Of a DNA stretch of 64,000 nucleotides, positions 35,992 to 49,515 are shown in pieces. Source of the DNA: Plasmodium brasilianum (Eukaryota > Apicomplexa > Aconoidasida > Haemosporida > Plasmodiidae); contig NC_090124.1 of assembly GCF_023973825.1 (NCBI RefSeq), forward strand, positions 2,287,501-2,351,500. The letters run 5' to 3'. A program made the position numbers and the translations under genes. The number at the start of each line of letters is the position of its first letter. Position 1 is the first letter of the stretch. The notes beneath the pieces are model-generated. The model did no database searches. It saw only the letters and a list, made by a program, of their open reading frames with translations, and was not told where the DNA came from.

Positions 35992-37005
35992 ATGGCATCC
36001 TTAAAGAATTCTTATATCAGCAAAAAAGCAAACGTTTTTCCCTTTTTGACGAAAATATTTTTATTTTCTTTTTTGATTTGGACAATAAGTTTAAACTATG
36101 TAAGAGAAACAAAACTACTAAACTTGTTAATTACATAGTAGATGTATGTTTCCTTGTTTATTACTATATATTTTATAAACATTTAAAGATATAGAAAAGA
36201 TGAAAATTAGTATATATTCTTAAATAATGTATATGCATATATATATATATATATGTATATATATGCACATTCGTATTATATAAACATACGTAATATATGC
36301 ACATATATAATATGTACACATTTTTAACTATCCACATATGTAATATAAGCACATACATATAACACAAAAATGCATGTATTATATACATATTGTGAATTTG
36401 CTTCTGGTATATAATTAATATGTATGTATATTTTGTATTCATTATAGGATAAAAGCTGTAACAACACATATAACAATGAAAAAATATTAAGTGCAGAAAC
36501 TAATAGATTATTAGCTGAAAAATGTAAGGCTGGTCCGTCAAATTTAAAAGATGTTAAACAGAAAAAGGATAAGAAAACGAAAAATACAGTAAAAACTAAT
36601 AAAGAAACACTATCTAATGTTGCAGCAGATGAAGCCATTGCAGAAAAGTTACAGGAAGCATTGTACAATGATGGTAAAGTGGATGAACAAAAACTAAAAG
36701 ATATGGAAAACATGTTCAGTTCTTTAACAGAAAAGTTTAATTTAGGTGAAGAATTAAAAAAGTATGAAGGAGATATTGAAAAAATGACCGAAGAGATGCA
36801 AAAACAAAAAGAAAAAGGTGGTGAAGTAAGCATGGATATGTACAAAGATCTTTTTGAAAGTATGACAAGTTCACTTATAGATTCATACGCTGGTGATGCA
36901 AGTGACAAGAAAAAAATGAAAATGAAAAAGCGTGCCATGAAAGCTACTGGCTTTTTACTTAAACATTATTTAAAACCAGGAAAAATAAAACCTCCTAAAA
37001 AATAA
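35992..37005 (+). CDS. PEXEL exported protein, soluble and Lys/Glu-rich (two exons)
   Basis: Join 35992-36099 and 36448-37005, giving 221 residues. Exon 1 (36 codons) has a recessed signal, FPFLTKIFLFSFLIWTISLN, ending TAT|GTAAGA. Exon 2 starts after TTCATTATAG in phase 0 with DKSCNNTYNNEK. The PEXEL is RLLAE at residues 56-60. The remainder is hydrophilic and probably helical (about residues 95-205), with Met, Glu and Lys abundant, and a basic tail ending KPGKIKPPKK. It has no C-terminal membrane segment, unlike the other exported genes in this cluster, so a soluble host-cytosol or membrane-skeleton role is possible but unproven. No named domain such as PHIST was recognised. Confidence 0.92.
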
Positions 37006-39864
37006 AAGTTTTGTCAAAAACTTACATTTCATTAGAATTGTTTAACATTACTAATAATTCAAATTTAATAAAATTAAGGTTCCATTACAATTTTAATAAT
37101 GCACTTTATTATGATTATGCCTTTATAAACAATATATGTAAGAAATTTATAATTTTTCCAATATTTTATGTAATGAAGTATTTTTTTTTTGCTTCCCTCG
37201 TCCTCATTTCTTTAGTTTTTTTACCCTTAATCACACGTATGAGAAAAGAAATATATTTTGAAGTCTATTTATAATAATAAAAATGAATATATTTATATTA
37301 GTCATAAGAGAGAAGTTGAATACTGGAGTCATATCTTAAGTATTAATAAAAAGCAGTACACATTCCACACGATGTAGAACATATTTAAATAGTGATATTT
37401 TGCTAAATATATAAATGTAATAATATTTCATATAGGTTTTTCTTAAAATTTAAATAGATAAAATGTGGAATCATAAGCATTTAATACAGTTATATTTATA
37501 CATAGATATATACATATGTATATATGCTGTTCAAATGCTATAAAAATGTTCATAACTTTTTTTATTTATGTCTTTGTTTATATGTTTATTTAACATTGTT
37601 TTATGTATATTAAAATGTTTATAGTTTTTTTATTTGCTTATATTTTTTAATTTTATTATATTTTTTTTGTTCTGCATATATAGTTTAATAATTAGAAGAT
37701 CTTAAGTTCAACATAAATACATTTTTTCAGTATTAAATAAGTTTTTGTAAAATTGATTTTATATTTTTGTTTTACTATTTGTAATTTTTTTAGTTAATTA
37801 AAGTAATGCGCTAGAAGTGCACTACATAGACATCTGAGATAAACTAAGCCCATATATACATAATATATGTATATATAGTAATATTGGTTTACAATGTAAC
37901 ATTTTAAATTATTTCTTTTAAATGATGAATTATAAAAAAAGTACTTTTTGTTAAAAATAAAATAAACGGGTATACAACTCTTACCTTTTTATTCATCGTA
38001 AATAGTCATCACTTCACTTTTTAACTTAAAGTGTTTGCTATTTATTTCAAACAAATTATAAAAGGCATATGCTAAATTTTATGCATAATTAGAAAAGGAA
38101 TTTTTTTTATATATATTAATGATATATTTTTTGCTTAAATGCCTTTATGTGCATTCAGTGTTACTTAAAAGTTTCGAGATATATTGTGTTCTGTAGGATA
38201 ACTATTAAAAAGAAATATTAATAATAATGCCAGAAACATTACTGTTTCTTCACATTCCTTACGTTTTAAACTATCGTTGTAGAATAATAAAAAAATTCTC
38301 TTACTTTATGTGGGTTAATTATTGTTATTTATTATTTACTGATTTATGTTTTATTAACTTATGCATAGTGAAAAGAAGTGTTAGGTTTAACATGATAGAT
38401 TATTTTACAACCAAAGTTTTAAATAACATGCACAAAACAAGTTATTATAACGATTTTAAAAAGATTAACTAAGTACAAAATAATTAAATATATTCTCAAA
38501 TATTATTTTACTTCTATATTGTTATATTTCGTAACTCCTAAATAATCACATATAGCTAAATTAAAATTATCAACAAGCTAAAAGGACATATATAAAAATA
38601 TTCCCATCTTTTTTTTTTGTTTATCTAAAATGGAAAAGTGGGTCTCTACAGTGTAAAATTGAACATGGGAAAACAGATAAAAGAAAAAAAAATATATAAA
38701 TGAAAATTTATATAAAAAATATATAATTATTTTATTTCATTAAATATATTGTTTATGGCATCATTATACTTCTTCATGTGCATTGTCTGATGTACTTTTG
38801 TTTTGTTGTCTATTTACATACATATTAATGAAATTTTATAATTATAAGAAAAAGATATATTCATTCTGTTAGCCTGGGATTATTACATTTAATCTGTAAA
38901 TTTTGATTTTTGACAATATTAAAATAATAACTCAAAAAAAAAAAAAAATATTACTGAAAAAATATACCATATAAAGGAAAAACTAAACTAAAATAAAAAT
39001 GGTTCACGTAAAGAACTATAGTTAATGTATTATGTATAACAAAAAAGCTCATTTTACAGCTACAATAATAATACGAAGCTTTATTTACGAAAGAATGTAA
39101 ATATAAATGTACAGCTAAATGGGCTAAATAATAATCCTCTTTCTACGAGAGGGAATAATATTAGCATTGTAGCTAACAAAAAACATTATAAAACATTTTT
39201 TTTTCAATCTACTTAAAAAAAAAATATATGTTTATTTAGATTAATGATTTTGGTTGAAAAAAATTGCTTATAATTAATTCGTTTAATAAAATGTTTAGTT
39301 TCCTTGCTCGTTGTATTCACACAAAAAACACTTTGGTATTTTATTTACATAATATTATATATATATTAATATAGAATTTATAGTTATATCTAAATATAAA
39401 AAAAAAAAAAAAGAAAGAAAGAAAGAAAGATGAAACGTTGTAAAAACTTAAAATAAACATAAACTAAAATAATCAGTTAAAATATGACTTTGTATAAAAA
39501 CATTAAATAGAATACATAATTTGATGTTTTCATACAAACGCATAAAAAAAAAAAAAAAATTTTTAAAACACACATTTTCCAAACAAAATTCATAGAACAT
39601 TAATACTTTAAAAACGCTAATTACATACATAATCTTTATAAAAAATAGTTAAGAAAACATAAATCATTTTAATAGAAAATCTTTTCCAATACTTCACTCA
39701 AAAGAATAAAATACGCATAAATTATAAACACATTTAGGATTCTATATATATATAGGATATATTTTGTAAAGTTTTAAGTAAAATAAACTTACAGTTTAAA
39801 GTTTTTTAAAAATAGTTTACTAGTGTAATGCTAGCAATTATATAAATATACCATTAATCCTTTC
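37006..39864. other. Intergenic A+T-rich region between convergent genes
   Basis: About 2.9 kb between the 3' ends of a plus-strand and a minus-strand gene. The frame at 38227-38472 (81 codons) has mixed residues but no signal, splice or family feature and is not called. A GAAA tetramer run lies at 39413-39430. Confidence 0.55.
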
Positions 39865-41188
39865 TCAATGTAATTGTTTACACATTTTTCTGCATTTTAA
39901 TGATTTATAAAAAACATATATTAATGATAAGGCTAAAAATATGGTGAATGTAACAATACCTCCAGTTGACTTTGATATTAGGGATACAAGTAAAAAGATA
40001 AAGTTTACAAGAACTATCGAAGAAACCGTAAAAAAATTAAAAAATCTTTTTTTTGCCGATAATTTACCATCTCTACCATGTTTATTATACATTGTCATGT
40101 ATTTTAATAATTCTGTTTCATACAACGCATCTGATTTACTTATAAAATTCATTACATATGTTACTAAGCATTTTTCTTGATTTCCTTTACGCTTTTCTAG
40201 TTCAGATATATCTTCTTTTGCTTTTTTCCTGTTTACCTTTATTCCATTTTTATTATGTAGTTTTTCCTTATAATAATCTTTTTTATTATATAATGAACTG
40301 TACGATGAATTTGAATCATCAATATATGCAACTGATCCAGATGAGTCCCTTTTGTTATGACCATACATTGATACATCAAAATTTCTTTCAAATTTACTGT
40401 TCTGATTTTGTTTTTTACGTTTATTTCTAATATTTTCATCTGTAAATATTGAATCCGTACTACTCTCAAAATTCCTGTTCTGATTTAGTTTTTTATGTTT
40501 ATTTCTAATATTTTCATCTGGAAATATTGAATCCATACTACTCTCAAAATTCCTGTTCTGATTTAGTTTTTTATGTTTATTTATAATATTTTCATCTGGA
40601 AATATTGAATCCGTACTACTCGCAAAATTACCGTTTTGACTTTTTTTTTTATGTTTATTTCTAATATTTTCATCTGGAAATATTGAATCCGTACTACTCT
40701 CAAAATTCCTGTTCTGATTTAGTTTTTTATGTTTATTTCTAATATTTTTATCTGGAAATATTGAATCCGTACTACTCTCAAAATTCCCGTTTTGACTTTT
40801 TTTTTTATGTTTATTTCTAATATTTTCATCTGGAAATATTGAATCCGTACTACTTTCAAAATTTTTGTCAAAAGAAATCAATGTATTCAGTCCATTTCTT
40901 CTTTGGTTGTTATTAGATCTTGTCCCCAAATCTAAAACTGTTTCTCCTTTTAATAATCTGCTAGATCTTATACCTAAGGAGCTATTTTGAGACTCACTGT
41001 TACTACATGATTTACCAAGAGTGGATGACTAAAAATTAAGGTAATAATAAGCAGTTCTTAAAAAAGTATACGTATTACATACATATTATATATATTTATA
41101 TACATAATAAATACATATACATAAAATATATTTTTTCTTTTCATATGAACATAAAACATTTTTTTAAAAAAGATAAAATATGAGTACC

Positions 41189-41228
<40 letters not shown>

Positions 41229-41372
41229 TAAATTCTTTAATAATAATAAAATTTTCCTTACCTCATTGGAATACTGCAACGTCCATATTAAAACATTATA
41301 AGTAAAAATTTTAACGAAAAAAAAGAATTTACTTGTTGGTACCATCGTTTCGCTTTTCTTTAAATTTTCCAA
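39865..41372 (-). CDS. Repeat-containing exported protein with two C-terminal membrane segments and a relaxed PEXEL (two exons)
   Basis: On the minus strand, join 41372-41262 and 41028-39865, giving 424 residues. Exon 1 (37 codons) contains the signal FFFFVKIFTYNVLIWTLQY and ends GAG|GTAAGG. Exon 2 starts after AATTTTTAG in phase 0 with SSTLGKSCSNSES. At residues 61-66 is RLLKGE: the fifth position is Gly rather than Glu/Asp/Gln, with Glu next, so it is a relaxed PEXEL at best. Residues 93-248 are six 26-residue repeats, each opening NFESSTDSIFPDENI. Then comes a polar basic stretch. A helical segment with YETELLKYMTMYNKHGRD resembles the pre-membrane region of two-membrane-segment subtelomeric families (Pv-fam-d, fam-l or fam-m type). 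Two membrane helices lie at about 369-388 and 393-412, followed by a Cys/Lys-rich tail. The family placement is tentative. Confidence 0.9.
40396..40863 (-). repeat. Coding 78-bp repeat, six copies
   Basis: Six head-to-tail units of 26 codons inside the minus-strand exported gene. The C-terminal third of each unit is of two kinds, KKKSQNG or KKLNQNR, in the order A, B, A, B, B, then a diverged final copy ending KKQNQNS. Copies are nearly identical at the nucleotide level, so expansion is recent. Confidence 0.93.
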
Positions 41373-42340
41373 AATATTTTTTTGTAGTAAATAATTTTTA
41401 GCTTAGATAAAAAATTATTTTACGTAAAATATTTAATTTTAGATAATTTAAATAATTTATAGTATTACTGTTCTTAATTTTCTTTAATGTTTTATTTTAA
41501 AGCTCAAAACATAATTTTACATTTTGTATTTTAATTAGTATTATGTTATATTTTCACATACATTAAAAAAGGAATAATAAATAATTAAAAATCTTTTTGA
41601 AAATGTATTTAATTATTATATAAAAAAAAAAAAAATTATACAATATATTATCGTATACTGTATATTGTTTTTATTTGAAAAAACAGTTTGCTTTATTTTA
41701 AAATATAAATTAGATAAAAATTTTATAGATATAAATTATATTTTTTTATTTCGAGAACAGTAAAAAAAAGGGGAATACAACAAAATATGTATATAAAATA
41801 TCATATATAAAATTTGTTTTTTTATTAAAATTTAAAAAATGCACTTTTCTGGCAATTATACCATTTCTTTTATTATGTTATGTAAAATATATAATATTGA
41901 CTAAAAAAATTAATTTCAATAAAAAAAAAAAAAAAAAAATTAAAAGAAAAAAAAGTATTCCTTTGTACTATATTATATATTTTTAATAAAAATATTATTT
42001 CCTGTGCTAAAATATTTTGTGCATGATTAATGTAGTGATAATATTATAATAAAACATACAATGAAAATAATTTAACCTATAATTTTTTTTACATCTATAT
42101 AATTTACTTATTGCATTTATTTAATTTAAAATTATTTAGTTAATAATTTTAAGAATTATAAATGTTTGCAAAAGTTGTGATAAAAATAAAATTATACTTA
42201 TTATTTGAATTAAACCGTGCAAGAATTTAAATATTATGATAAGAAAAATTAGGATATATAAAAATTTAATTTTATATTAAATAGTATTTTATTCTAAAAG
42301 AGTGTTGTAAATGGGAAAATAAATTTAATAAAATAAAAAA

Positions 42341-42390
<50 letters not shown>

Positions 42391-45300
42391 CTTATGAGGA
42401 ATGGTAAATTGTATTACCGCCCTTTCACCCCATCATTTCAGTTCTTATAGACGGTTCTTCCAAATTTTAAAAATTAAATATAATATTTGAATGTGTATTT
42501 ATTTATAATAGTTACATATTTCAATAACAAGAAGAATAAATATATATAAAGAATATATATTACAAATTATTTAAGTGCATCAACCGTTCTTAAAAAAAAA
42601 AAAGTTATCTGTTGTATTATTTATTATATATGGTGTAATAAAAAAATATATGAAATTAAATAATACCCTTTTTGAGATCATATTTTTAAATTGGAGTAAA
42701 GTGTAATAGTATTGCTAATGACATTCATTAGATATTTAGTTAGAATGTTAATATAAGATATAATAATATGAAAGAAACAAGACAAATATATATGATATAG
42801 GTTAAAAACAAATAATCTAAAATAACTAAAATTATATATTTTATAATATATAAAAATAAAGGCAACTCTAAAATTAAGAATTGTAATAAATGTAATATGT
42901 GTGAAATTAAATGTATTTTTAAGCCTGTTGTAAAGGTGTACTAGTTAATACCTTTCGTTTTCTGTAAATATATACGTTAGTTTTTTATTGTATGTGTTGT
43001 TTATATGTCGTAAAAAAAAAAAAAAAAAAAATTTCAAATTTTATTGTACATATTCAAGTTTATGTATTAATGTTTTATTTAAGTATTGCTCTACTTAAAA
43101 TTATGTAATAGTTATATTAAAAAAATAAAGAAAAAAAAATGTTATCTTTCAATTTATAGTTTTATTTTTGAACTTTTCGAGAAACATTTAGTTTGGTACT
43201 ATATATATATATATATATATATGCATATAATAGTAAGGAAATTATGTTATAATACTTTTATTAAAAAAATGTTTTGTTTTCATATGACGCGAAGTTTTTT
43301 TTTTTTATATATTTAATATTCACCATATAAAATTAAAAAAAAAAAAAATAACTAATAATAAAAGGGATCAAATGCTCGTTTAAATAGTGAATTTATGTTA
43401 CGATTTAACTAGTACGAAACTCTAATACCTTCATTTATGATATGGATCATTTTATTAACAGGAAGTTTTAAAAAGAAATACTCTTGGCTTAGAGTTATGT
43501 TTACTCACTATTTATTACAATGATATTATAAATACCAATTATTACTAAAACTATCACTGATGCATAAAAATTGAAGAACAACTGGAAATAAAGTTGAATG
43601 GTGTGTATATTTTTGGTAATACAGATTTAAATATTTTTGTTTTTCAGGGTTAATATTGCTGAAACGTATGAATATAACTAAGACTGTGTTATTAATTCTT
43701 AAAATTACTTTGTATTCAATTGGATAATATAATAATACACATTATTTTTATATTATGTATAAATACAATACAAATAACATTGAAATGAAATATTAATTAC
43801 AAGGATAGTTCTTTCATTATAGTATATATATTTTGCATTTTATAAAATACGAAAAGTGCGCATTAGAAATGGGGGTCATACTGAGTAACAGTAAAACAAT
43901 TAATATAAGTGCTCTGGTTTATTATAAAGATACAAGGGCATACTAACAAAATTGGTTAATATGTTCGATAAATTGGTATTACTTAGTAAATGTATGTTAA
44001 GCTCAGTTTTCAGTTTAAATTAATAAATTAGTATGTATAGTAGACCATTATATATGGTCAAATCTCTTCTGAGAAGTTCAATTTTTGTGTCAAACAGATG
44101 CACTCAGAATTTAGAAATTCTGAAACGGGTTCGTATTGCATGTACACATGTAAGGATATATATATGTATACGTTAAAAATCAAATATAGAATGGAAGAAA
44201 AAATATTATTGGAGATTTAGATTTTTAAATAAATCATATTTCTTTTTTTTTTATTAAAATTTAATTTTCCTTTTAACGTATATTCAATTAGTAGGTAATT
44301 CTACTATATATGTAGGAAATTACACTATTTCCTATTCATCATTATGCTCTAAAAGTGCAATTTTATTTTTTTATTTTATTTTTGTTTTTGCTATATTTAA
44401 AAAATACATATTTCTATTAATTTTTCTTTTTATTTAAATAATAGTATGTTAGCTTTACTTACACAAATAACGTCTTCTAAAATTCACATTTCATTTATAA
44501 TTGAGCTTCTCATGTCATGTAAAACAGCTAATATATTTTAAATATGATTTTCTATCATGTTAATGTACGTAAGGGAAAATAAGAGGAGTGTCACAAAGTA
44601 ATAAGTGAAATATAATGGAATAACGTCATATGTTTTTATAGAATTTTGATAAGTGAACAATGCGCTGAATTCTATTAGTACGTGAAATAAAAGAAGTGTA
44701 CTAAATTAAAAGGTATATAATATATTGAGAATTATGAGTTATAAAAAGTTCATACACGAAGAAATATATATACGTAAATTCCATATACATGTCTACTACT
44801 AGGATTATTATTTAGGTTGATATAGGTAGACATGAATAAAGTTAATTATAATTTATCTATGAACATTATAAATGTACTATTAAATATGCAAGTATTAATA
44901 AGGTAAAGTAAGAAATTTATTAAATTAATAAGCACATCATAAAAAGTTATTGAAGTGCAAATTCATAATGAAGATAATTATGATGATGATTATAAATAAC
45001 AATTCTAAAATAATAATATTCCAAAAAAAAAGGCTAAACAAGAATGTGAAATATTTGATGAATATTTTAAACACTGATTCTTCATAAGAAATAATAAAAT
45101 ATTTAACTAAAAATTAAAAAGGTTGTAACTAGAGAATTATATTGACACATAAAACAAAATACACTCAGAATGATAATATATATTTTAGTGCAAATAAGAA
45201 ATATTTGCACTTAACAATAATATATCGAAATTTTCAATTCTAGATAAAGTTAAAATACATAATTTAAGGTATAAATATGCATTATCTATATAAAAATAAG

Positions 45301-48300
45301 TTCGCTGATTAGTATGTAATATTTTGTATTTATACATATAGAATATGTCATATATATAATAAAATAAAAAAAAAAACAAATGAGCTTTTATATTAAAATT
45401 AAGAGAATTTTCTTGTTGTACCTAGGTTAAGGGCTTTTGTGTTCTTACATAATAATAGCTTTCTAATTATCTAGAAGATAGTTGTACATATAATTATTTA
45501 AAATTTATAAAGCATTATTTACTGTAGTATGTACTAGAAGTTTAAATGTTCTTCAAATAGGCATATATCAATTATGTAAAAAAAATATTATAATAATTAG
45601 ATTTCCTTTTCTTAATATTATAAAAAATAAAGGTTAATTCATGTAAATGCTATAAATATTTGTGCTGTTCATTATATATGTATTATAATTTTTTATGGAT
45701 TAAATAAAGAACAACTATTAATATATGCTTAGTCTTTTAAAAACATATAGTAAAGTATTCTTAAACCTGAATGACGACTGTGTTCACCTATAACTATAAA
45801 AACATCTACATATATAAATATGTACATTAAATATATTAAAGGTACAATAAATATAATATTTTCTTAGTAATAATAATATTAATAAATAGTTAATACTGAT
45901 TAAATAAAAATAAAAACATTACTAATTATGTAAATGAATATTCTCATATTTACTAGTATAAACCTAGCATAAATGAAATACACATATATATTATTATATA
46001 TATTATCATTAGATTAAAAAAATCACTGGTTGAATATGCCCATATATTTTAAAGGGTATTTATAACACATGATAATTAAAAGTAGACGCAAATATTATTA
46101 TATATAAAGATTTATATATATGAGTGGAACTTAGGAATATATTAAATTGTGTGTAATCTGAAAAAAGTATTTCATATATGAAATGAACTTTAACGAACAG
46201 TGTTATTATTTTCGAAAACAATATTATATAGATCTCACAGATTAGCTAATAAGATAAACATAAAATTTATGTCGAATATTTCAAATATTCTATTATATCT
46301 AAGAAAAAATTGAATTCTTTAAAAATTTATTAATTGAAATTATTTAAAGATGTTCAAATATAAAATTTTGATTAATTTGTCATAATTAGACTGTTATAAG
46401 TTTTCATAATTTAGAAAATAAAATTTTAAATATTAGCAAATTAATAATAAAAATGAATATATTATGTTATGATGTTATATAAGTTGAAAATTATAATATG
46501 CAAATGAAATTGAAACACACTATTCACAGGAATATATTAATCGTATAAAGTAAGAACGTATATATTATTATATAAAAGTATGTTCAAATAGTTGTATAAT
46601 TAATATTATTTAATTTCTTAATTAAATCGTTTTTTTATATTAACAGTTTTTTATAATTTAAATAACATAATTATAATTTGTTACTAACTTCGTAACAATT
46701 TTTATGTGTTATTTATTTATTTTTCTTTTATTAATTGCATAATTTATTATAATTGCAACAGTTTATTTTTTATAACATAAAAATATTATATTAATATTTC
46801 CATTTAAAACCTATTTCATAAAAATGTTTAATAATGTTATTTATTCCGTAAATATGTTTCGTGGTAAATATACTTAAAATACGTCGAAGTCAAATTTATT
46901 TTTTTTAATATTATTTATAATTATATAACAATTTATTTTTTTTTTGGTATTATTTATTTTAAATGCATATATTTATTGGTATTACTAATAATTATTTTAT
47001 ATACTTATAGTACAACAATATTTTAATTGTACAAATTGTTGGTAGCATTTTTACAAAGGTAATAAATAAAATTATTCGTTAGTTTATCTGAATCATATAG
47101 AACAACAGTACAACATGCCAATTATGTATACCAAATGAAATATCGATTTCGCATAAAAGGCATATAAAGAAGAAAGTAAAATTTATAAAATAAGTGTATT
47201 TTAGTAGTCTTTATATTAACTATAACATGATAAGTAAATATAGTGTGATTATATTATTAATACGCATTACCAAGATATAATAACATATGACAAAAAGAAT
47301 CTAAATATTATATATAATTGTCAATAACGAACGGAATTGTTTAAAACGGAGCAAGCCAAAAGGTGAATAAAATATAAACAGCTCAAAAATATAACCGTAA
47401 TATTATTGCAGGTGTATTAATGAAAAAAATACATTTATTAATTTTATATTACCTTCTCCTATTCATTATATATGTGTAAATTTTTAATAATGGTATAAAA
47501 AAAAAAATTTTACGTAATTCTTGCATTAAGTGTAAACTTTTTCGATAATTTATTTTTCCAAATTAACAAAAAATAAAAATAATAAATTTGTTGCACTTTA
47601 CAGAAATATATAAAATGCTATTAAAATATATAAATTAAATAAACAAAGAAAAATGAAAAATAAAACGAAATATAACCAAAAGAAAAAAATATAAAAAACA
47701 AATAATTTAACAAAAAAAAAAAAAAAAAAAAAAAACATGTTAATGAAATTGCAAGATTAAAAGTAATTTTTGCATATTACATTTAAAAAAAGAAAATATT
47801 TAAAATTTGTCAGAATTAAAAATTTGTGATATAATATTTATTATGTATTATAATTTAACTTATTTCTTCGAAAAATTTTAACCATAAAATAAAACACATT
47901 TATAATTTACAAATAAACCTATATAAAAATAAATATCTATTTTATAAAATAAAAATAGTATTTATACATATGAAGATATTACGTAGTTATTAAGTTTTCT
48001 TAATATATTAACATAATAGTTAATATTTTACCAAAAAAATTTGAAATTAATGTATGAAATTCATATATCATATTATATAATGACATTAAATAAAATATTA
48101 CTACGTGTATTATTTTTCAAATAAAATGTAAAAAATATATAACAGTCATCTTTTATCATGAATGGTATTATAATTTGAACATCAAATAATTGTATTTAAT
48201 AATTTAAATATATATATTTCTTTGAAATTCTTATATAATAAACACATAAAAAAAAAAAAAATAAATAATTAAAAATAAAATGAGGTCCTTAATTCCTATT

Positions 48301-49515
48301 TATCACTTTTTAATTTAATTATTTCTGTTTTTTTTTTTTTTTTTTTTTTTTTGTAAGTAAAATGTATTTTATTTACATAATTCTATTATTGTAATTAATA
48401 TATGAAATTATATTTACAGAAATATTCAATATATTCAATATACATATATAGTAAATAATTTTAAAAAACTTCATATAACTCATATTTAACTCGATAGAAT
48501 TATTTTTAATACATTTTAATAAATATAGGTTTAAATAATTTTTATTTATAATTATATACGTAATAAATATCACAAATATTTCTAATGATTTAAATTATTA
48601 TATAGTAATAACATATTAGTTGTAAAAAGGAAGTCCCACAAAAGTTAAGAAGGAGATATATTAAAATAAAAATTTTAAATTATATATCAAAAATAATGAA
48701 CCTAAATTACAATTTCTGCAGGCCAAAATACAAAATAGAGTAAATTTTTTTGTTATAATTTTTGTTAATATAAATAGAAATTTAAGCCTATATGTTTATA
48801 AAATATTTCATATATATAATATCTTCCATATATATTACCAATTTTGTTTGAATGTAAATTTTTTTTTTTATTTATAAAAGTTTATAATAGATTTTATATT
48901 CATAGTAACTTTAAGTATGACGTTAAAAGTAATTAAATTCATGTTTTAAATTTATTAATTTAACACATTATATGAACTAAGAATTTAGTAGAAAACAATT
49001 TTTATATATAAAAAAAAAAATATATTTTTTTAATATATAAACTGATCAAATACTGTGTATGCCTTTTTTCTTTCATGTATAATCATATATATGTACATAT
49101 ATATATATAATTGAATGTTATTCTTACATGTATTATTATATATTTTTTTATTTCAATTTGTGATTTGAGAAAAATTTTGTAGTTATAATAATAAATGTTT
49201 TTTAGGAAAAAATATATTTTATTTTTTAATCTAATTCAACTTATTAATTATTGTGTTATTTTTGTGTTCATAAAAAAACAAAAAAATTAGTTGTGTATTA
49301 AAATAGTTATAATATATTCCTTGGGGGTGTAAAGTAATTTATTTTTTAATAGGAATTATATATGTATATATATATTGAATAATTAGTAATAAAATTCAAT
49401 TATCACTTATATGAATGAATAACGGGTTTTATAAATTAAAAGTAAACACATAAGTTACAAATGTTATTATTTTGTTTTATCAGTATACATCCAAATTAGA
49501 GGGAACCATTAATAA
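41373..49515. other. Long gene-poor subtelomeric tract, partly decayed coding DNA
   Basis: About 8.1 kb with no intact gene. From 43400 to 46600 the composition is less repetitive than ordinary spacer, and short fragments translate to varied residues broken by frequent stops (for example ECEIFDEYFKH near 45037). This fits old pseudogenes that can no longer be assigned. At 48281 an ATG opens MRSLIPIYHFLI before a stop, resembling a broken signal exon. A tracts occur near 41920-41938, 42335-42358 and 47713-47734, and T tracts near 48331-48352. Confidence 0.5.

Noticed and set aside
38227..38472. 81-codon plus-strand frame beginning MPETLLFLHI
   Set aside because: Mixed residues, but no signal architecture, no exon partner, and it lies between convergent gene ends. 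Left as possible chance or a relic.
39941..40180. Plus-strand frame opposite the repeat-containing exported gene
   Set aside because: Antisense shadow; the minus strand has the signal exon, repeats and membrane helices.
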